Assembly: GCA_001600635.1 (NCBI GenBank) | Contig: BCKL01000054.1 | Coordinates: 1-21,660, forward strand | From: Leucosporidium creatinivorum | Lineage: Eukaryota > Basidiomycota > Microbotryomycetes > Leucosporidiales > Leucosporidiaceae | Direction of reading: 5' to 3' | DNA: 21,660 nt | In this document: positions 19,839-21,660 of the stretch, in pieces | How the letters are laid out: each line of letters opens with the position of its first letter | Position numbering within the stretch: position 1 is the stretch's first letter | Program-made: the position numbers and the translations under genes | The notes under the pieces: model-generated | Database searches by the model: none | Seen by the model: the letters and a program-made list of their open reading frames with translations, nothing else | What the model was told of the DNA's origin: nothing

Positions 19839-20118
19839 GTTGCGAGTGCTTGTGAGGTGTTTCAGATGCTTGGTGAGAGTGATCCGACGTGGGCGAGTGA
19901 AGCGAAAGGGCATGGCGAGCATGCGGTCGCGGGATGCCTCTCCTGGCGCAGGGCTAGGGGTTGTAGGTGAGCCGGAGTGGACCTGCGGGGGTTTTAGTGA
20001 GTTGTAGATGCACAGAGAGGGAGTGAGGGCGTCTGTAGGCCATCTGGTGGGGGTCGGCTCGGTTGAAATGGGCAATCAGGATTAGAGTGGCAGCACTGGT
20101 GCCTCCGTCACGCCCAAA

Positions 20119-20208
20119 CCCTTCTTAGCTCAGCTGGAAGAGCGCAAGACTGTAATGGTATAACAACGTCTCATCTTGAGGCCCGCGGTTCGATCCCGCG
20201 AGAGGGGA
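20119..20208 (+). tRNA. tRNA-Tyr(GUA) with a 17-nt intron
   Basis: Complete cloverleaf. The acceptor 5' strand CCCTTCT (20119-20125) pairs with AGAGGGG (20201-20207), including one G-U pair, and the discriminator A is 20208. The D arm is GCTC/GAGC. The anticodon stem CAAGA pairs with TCTTG, with anticodon GTA at 20152-20154. A 17-nt intron (20156-20172) sits one base 3' of the anticodon, the canonical place; nuclear tRNA-Tyr genes usually carry one. The T arm is CGCGG-TTCGATC-CCGCG. A-box and B-box promoter elements are inside the D and T arms. Mature length is 73 nt before CCA addition. Confidence 0.95.
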
Positions 20209-20240
20209 GGTTTGTGTTACTCTTTACCGAGTTTCATTTC

Positions 20241-20245
20241 TTTTT
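20241..20245 (+). terminator. Pol III terminator of tRNA-Tyr
   Basis: A run of five T starts 33 nt after the tRNA end. It is the first T5 downstream and is followed by GCTGC. A shorter T3-T4 run closer in is less likely to stop Pol III. Confidence 0.55.
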
Positions 20246-21021
20246 GCTGCTCGTCTGTGTCGACCTTCTTGCGCCGAGGCCGAACCCGGCCCACCGCTCA
20301 CCGAGGCCTCCTTTGCCATATATGCTTGCTGCTCTGTACTTTTTGGCTGCTACTTGCATCATGGTAAAGTCAGCGCGTCACTCTTGCCGTCCCGATGTCT
20401 GGGAAGCGAGTCGGAACGCCGAGCTCCGAATCCCTTGTCTCGCGGTCTGCTTCCGCTTCCGCTTTGGCCTTCTCACTGTAGCTCATGCCGGAAGCAGCAC
20501 GCCATCAGTACTCTTGTCCTACTTGGCTGGCTTTGCAGTCAGCTGATGATAGGCCGGAGGTGCGAGAAGGTGAAACTCGGCGGCAAGTGCTCGGTGCGGA
20601 GCATTACTTACGGCTGCAGCAAGGTGATCCAGAGAGAGGCGGGGGAGAAGACCGGAGAATCTTGTTTCAAACCCTCAACCCAGGTTGTTGGACATGTGAT
20701 TTTTTGACCTGCCCCCGGACAGCTCGGATCCACTCCCCGAGCCTCGAGCGCCGAAGGTGCAGCAATCGCCCTCCGCTGAGCATCACAGTCCGACATTTGG
20801 GCTGAGCCGAGGAAGAAGGTCACACAACGCATTTCTGACGGCACACAGGATCGCATAACATGTCCTCCCACGAGCCTTGTCTGTAGCAGAGTATGCCTGA
20901 CCTGTAGCAGAGCTGGGAAGCATCGCCGAAGCTAGCTTGGTGCCATCTGTTCCGTTCGACGAGCGGTAGAAACTGGCTAGCAGCTCCAAATGGTCTCAGG
21001 CCACTGCGTCATCACTAAATA
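20246..21021. other. Gene-poor spacer between the two tRNA genes
   Basis: About 780 bp with no supported gene on either strand. The open frames on both strands are short and show no family motifs or coherent exon structure. No repeat or mobile-element end is recognisable. Confidence 0.55.
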
Positions 21022-21125
21022 GCCCCGATGGTCTAGTTGGTTAGGATTTGGGTCTCATATTTCACATATGATTGCCGTTTCGGCAAGCAATCCCGCGGTC
21101 GAGAGTTCGATCCTCTCTCGGGGCA
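21022..21125 (+). tRNA. tRNA-Met(CAU), elongator type, with a 30-nt intron
   Basis: The acceptor GCCCCGA (21022-21028) pairs perfectly with TCGGGGC (21118-21124), and the discriminator A is 21125. The T arm is GAGAG-TTCGATC-CTCTC. The anticodon loop reads CTCATA-A with CAT at 21056-21058. The intron is 21060-21089, after position 37, and contains a GCCG-TTTC-CGGC hairpin. The mature length is 74 nt. The anticodon stem is TGGGT/TCCCG with a U-U at 31-39 and a U-G at 27-43. The loop context and the variable/T region (GGTCGAGAGTTCGA) resemble intron-bearing elongator tRNA-Met genes of plants. The closing mismatch makes the call slightly less certain than for tRNA-Tyr; Glu(CUC) was considered but gives a worse stem. 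Confidence 0.85.
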
Positions 21126-21128
21126 CTC

Positions 21129-21133
21129 TTTTT
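21129..21133 (+). terminator. Pol III terminator of tRNA-Met
   Basis: A T5 run begins 3 nt after the discriminator base, an ideal Pol III stop. Confidence 0.8.
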
Positions 21134-21660
21134 GCCATCTGCACCCTTGTGCAGCAATTCCTTTTTGCCTCTTTCCCCCCTGTACACCCCTACAGCCGCC
21201 CTGGGAGCCTGACATGCTGCCCGAGGCAAGTTCAGCCACTTTCACTAGCTGTGGCACTTGGAGCTGACTCCCCTCGGAGTCCCTGGGGCCTGCCGGCAAC
21301 TGGGAGGTGCAGCAATACCTTGAGCTCGCTTATGGGGGCTCCGAGTAGCCTGCAGTCATCAGCAATCATCAGCAAGACTATGTGCACAGCACAGGAGGTT
21401 AGAGACCACACTGCAAAGCAAGAGAACAGTCAACCGAGAGCCAACCAAGTAACCCGCGAGGCTTGATGGCGACAGATGAGGATGATCTGAGGTACTCTGG
21501 TCCAGTGCAGCTCAGNTTTTTGCTGCTGAAGGTTGCAACAACGCCTCAGGCACTTGACAAGCACGCAATCACACCTGCAACCTGTTGAGCAGTAGCCCGG
21601 GACACGAAGCTCGGGGCTCGGTTGAGCTTCTGAGTGAGGCGTCGACCCCACCTCCCTACT
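21134..21660. other. Right edge, no gene recognised; one ambiguous base
   Basis: No ORF with family resemblance and no exon pattern is seen on either strand. Position 21516 is N, just before TTTTT, so assembly quality may be lower here. I see nothing further to annotate. Confidence 0.5.

Noticed and set aside
21022-21125. Reading the second tRNA as Glu(CUC)
   Set aside because: CTC can be placed after a T, but the anticodon stem then loses most pairs; the CAT reading gives a 7-nt loop, three G-C pairs and a correctly placed intron.
20246-21660. Transposon or retroelement remnant beside the tRNA genes
   Set aside because: tRNA flanks are common insertion sites, so I looked for terminal repeats, target duplications and protein motifs, and found none by eye.
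1-21660. A novel multi-gene system or biosynthetic cluster
   Set aside because: All ten coding genes match conserved housekeeping families with unrelated roles; there is no CRISPR array, toxin pair, cluster signature or unknown conserved gene.

Overview
The window is nuclear DNA of a GC-rich, intron-dense fungus, most likely a basidiomycete yeast. A Pucciniomycotina/Microbotryomycetes type (Rhodotorula or Sporobolomyces like) would fit, but the genus cannot be fixed from this sequence. The signs are many short introns (about 55-125 nt) with GTGAGT/GTGAGC-type donors, a recurring CTGAC-type branch motif, tiny exons, closely packed genes, and fungal families such as SKT5/CHS4, MOD5, EME1, MIC19 and CUZ1.

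I read ten protein-coding genes and two intron-containing tRNA genes. All coordinates come from hand-made exon models, and in nine of the ten protein models the exon lengths add up to an intact frame. In order: a GFA-domain (CENP-V/GFA) protein (-, 426-1054, one base out of frame inside exon 2); an SKT5/CHS4 Sel1-repeat chitin synthase activator with a CaaX end (-, 1354-4549); an L-type amino acid transporter (+, 5061-7636); a sorbitol/xylitol-type zinc dehydrogenase (-, 7797-9424); a CUZ1/ZFAND1 AN1 zinc-finger protein (-, 9940-10825); tRNA dimethylallyltransferase MOD5 (+, 10868-13007); the EME1 subunit of the MUS81 endonuclease (+, 13258-15822); mitochondrial ribosomal protein uL15m/MRPL10 (-, 15899-17104); the MICOS subunit MIC19 (+, 17246-18023); a proline iminopeptidase (-, 18200-19838, possibly from 19922); tRNA-Tyr(GUA) (+, 20119-20208); and tRNA-Met(CAU) (+, 21022-21125). 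About 1.3 kb of the right end outside the tRNAs is gene-poor.

Most genes have unrelated housekeeping roles: wall synthesis, amino acid uptake, polyol metabolism, proteasome/Cdc48 stress response, tRNA modification, recombination and mitochondrial biogenesis. No operon-like cassette or novel multi-gene system is visible. The notable features are architectural. There is a head-to-head pair of mitochondrial genes (MRPL10/MIC19) sharing 141 bp. CUZ1 and MOD5 have start codons only 42 bp apart. MOD5 has two in-frame AUGs like the yeast gene known for dual targeting. The iminopeptidase has a possible cryptic presequence. There is a 19-nt micro-exon, and one probable and one possible GC-AG intron. 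SKT5 and MIC19 show conserved lipidation signals. I saw no mobile element, virus-like element or CRISPR array.
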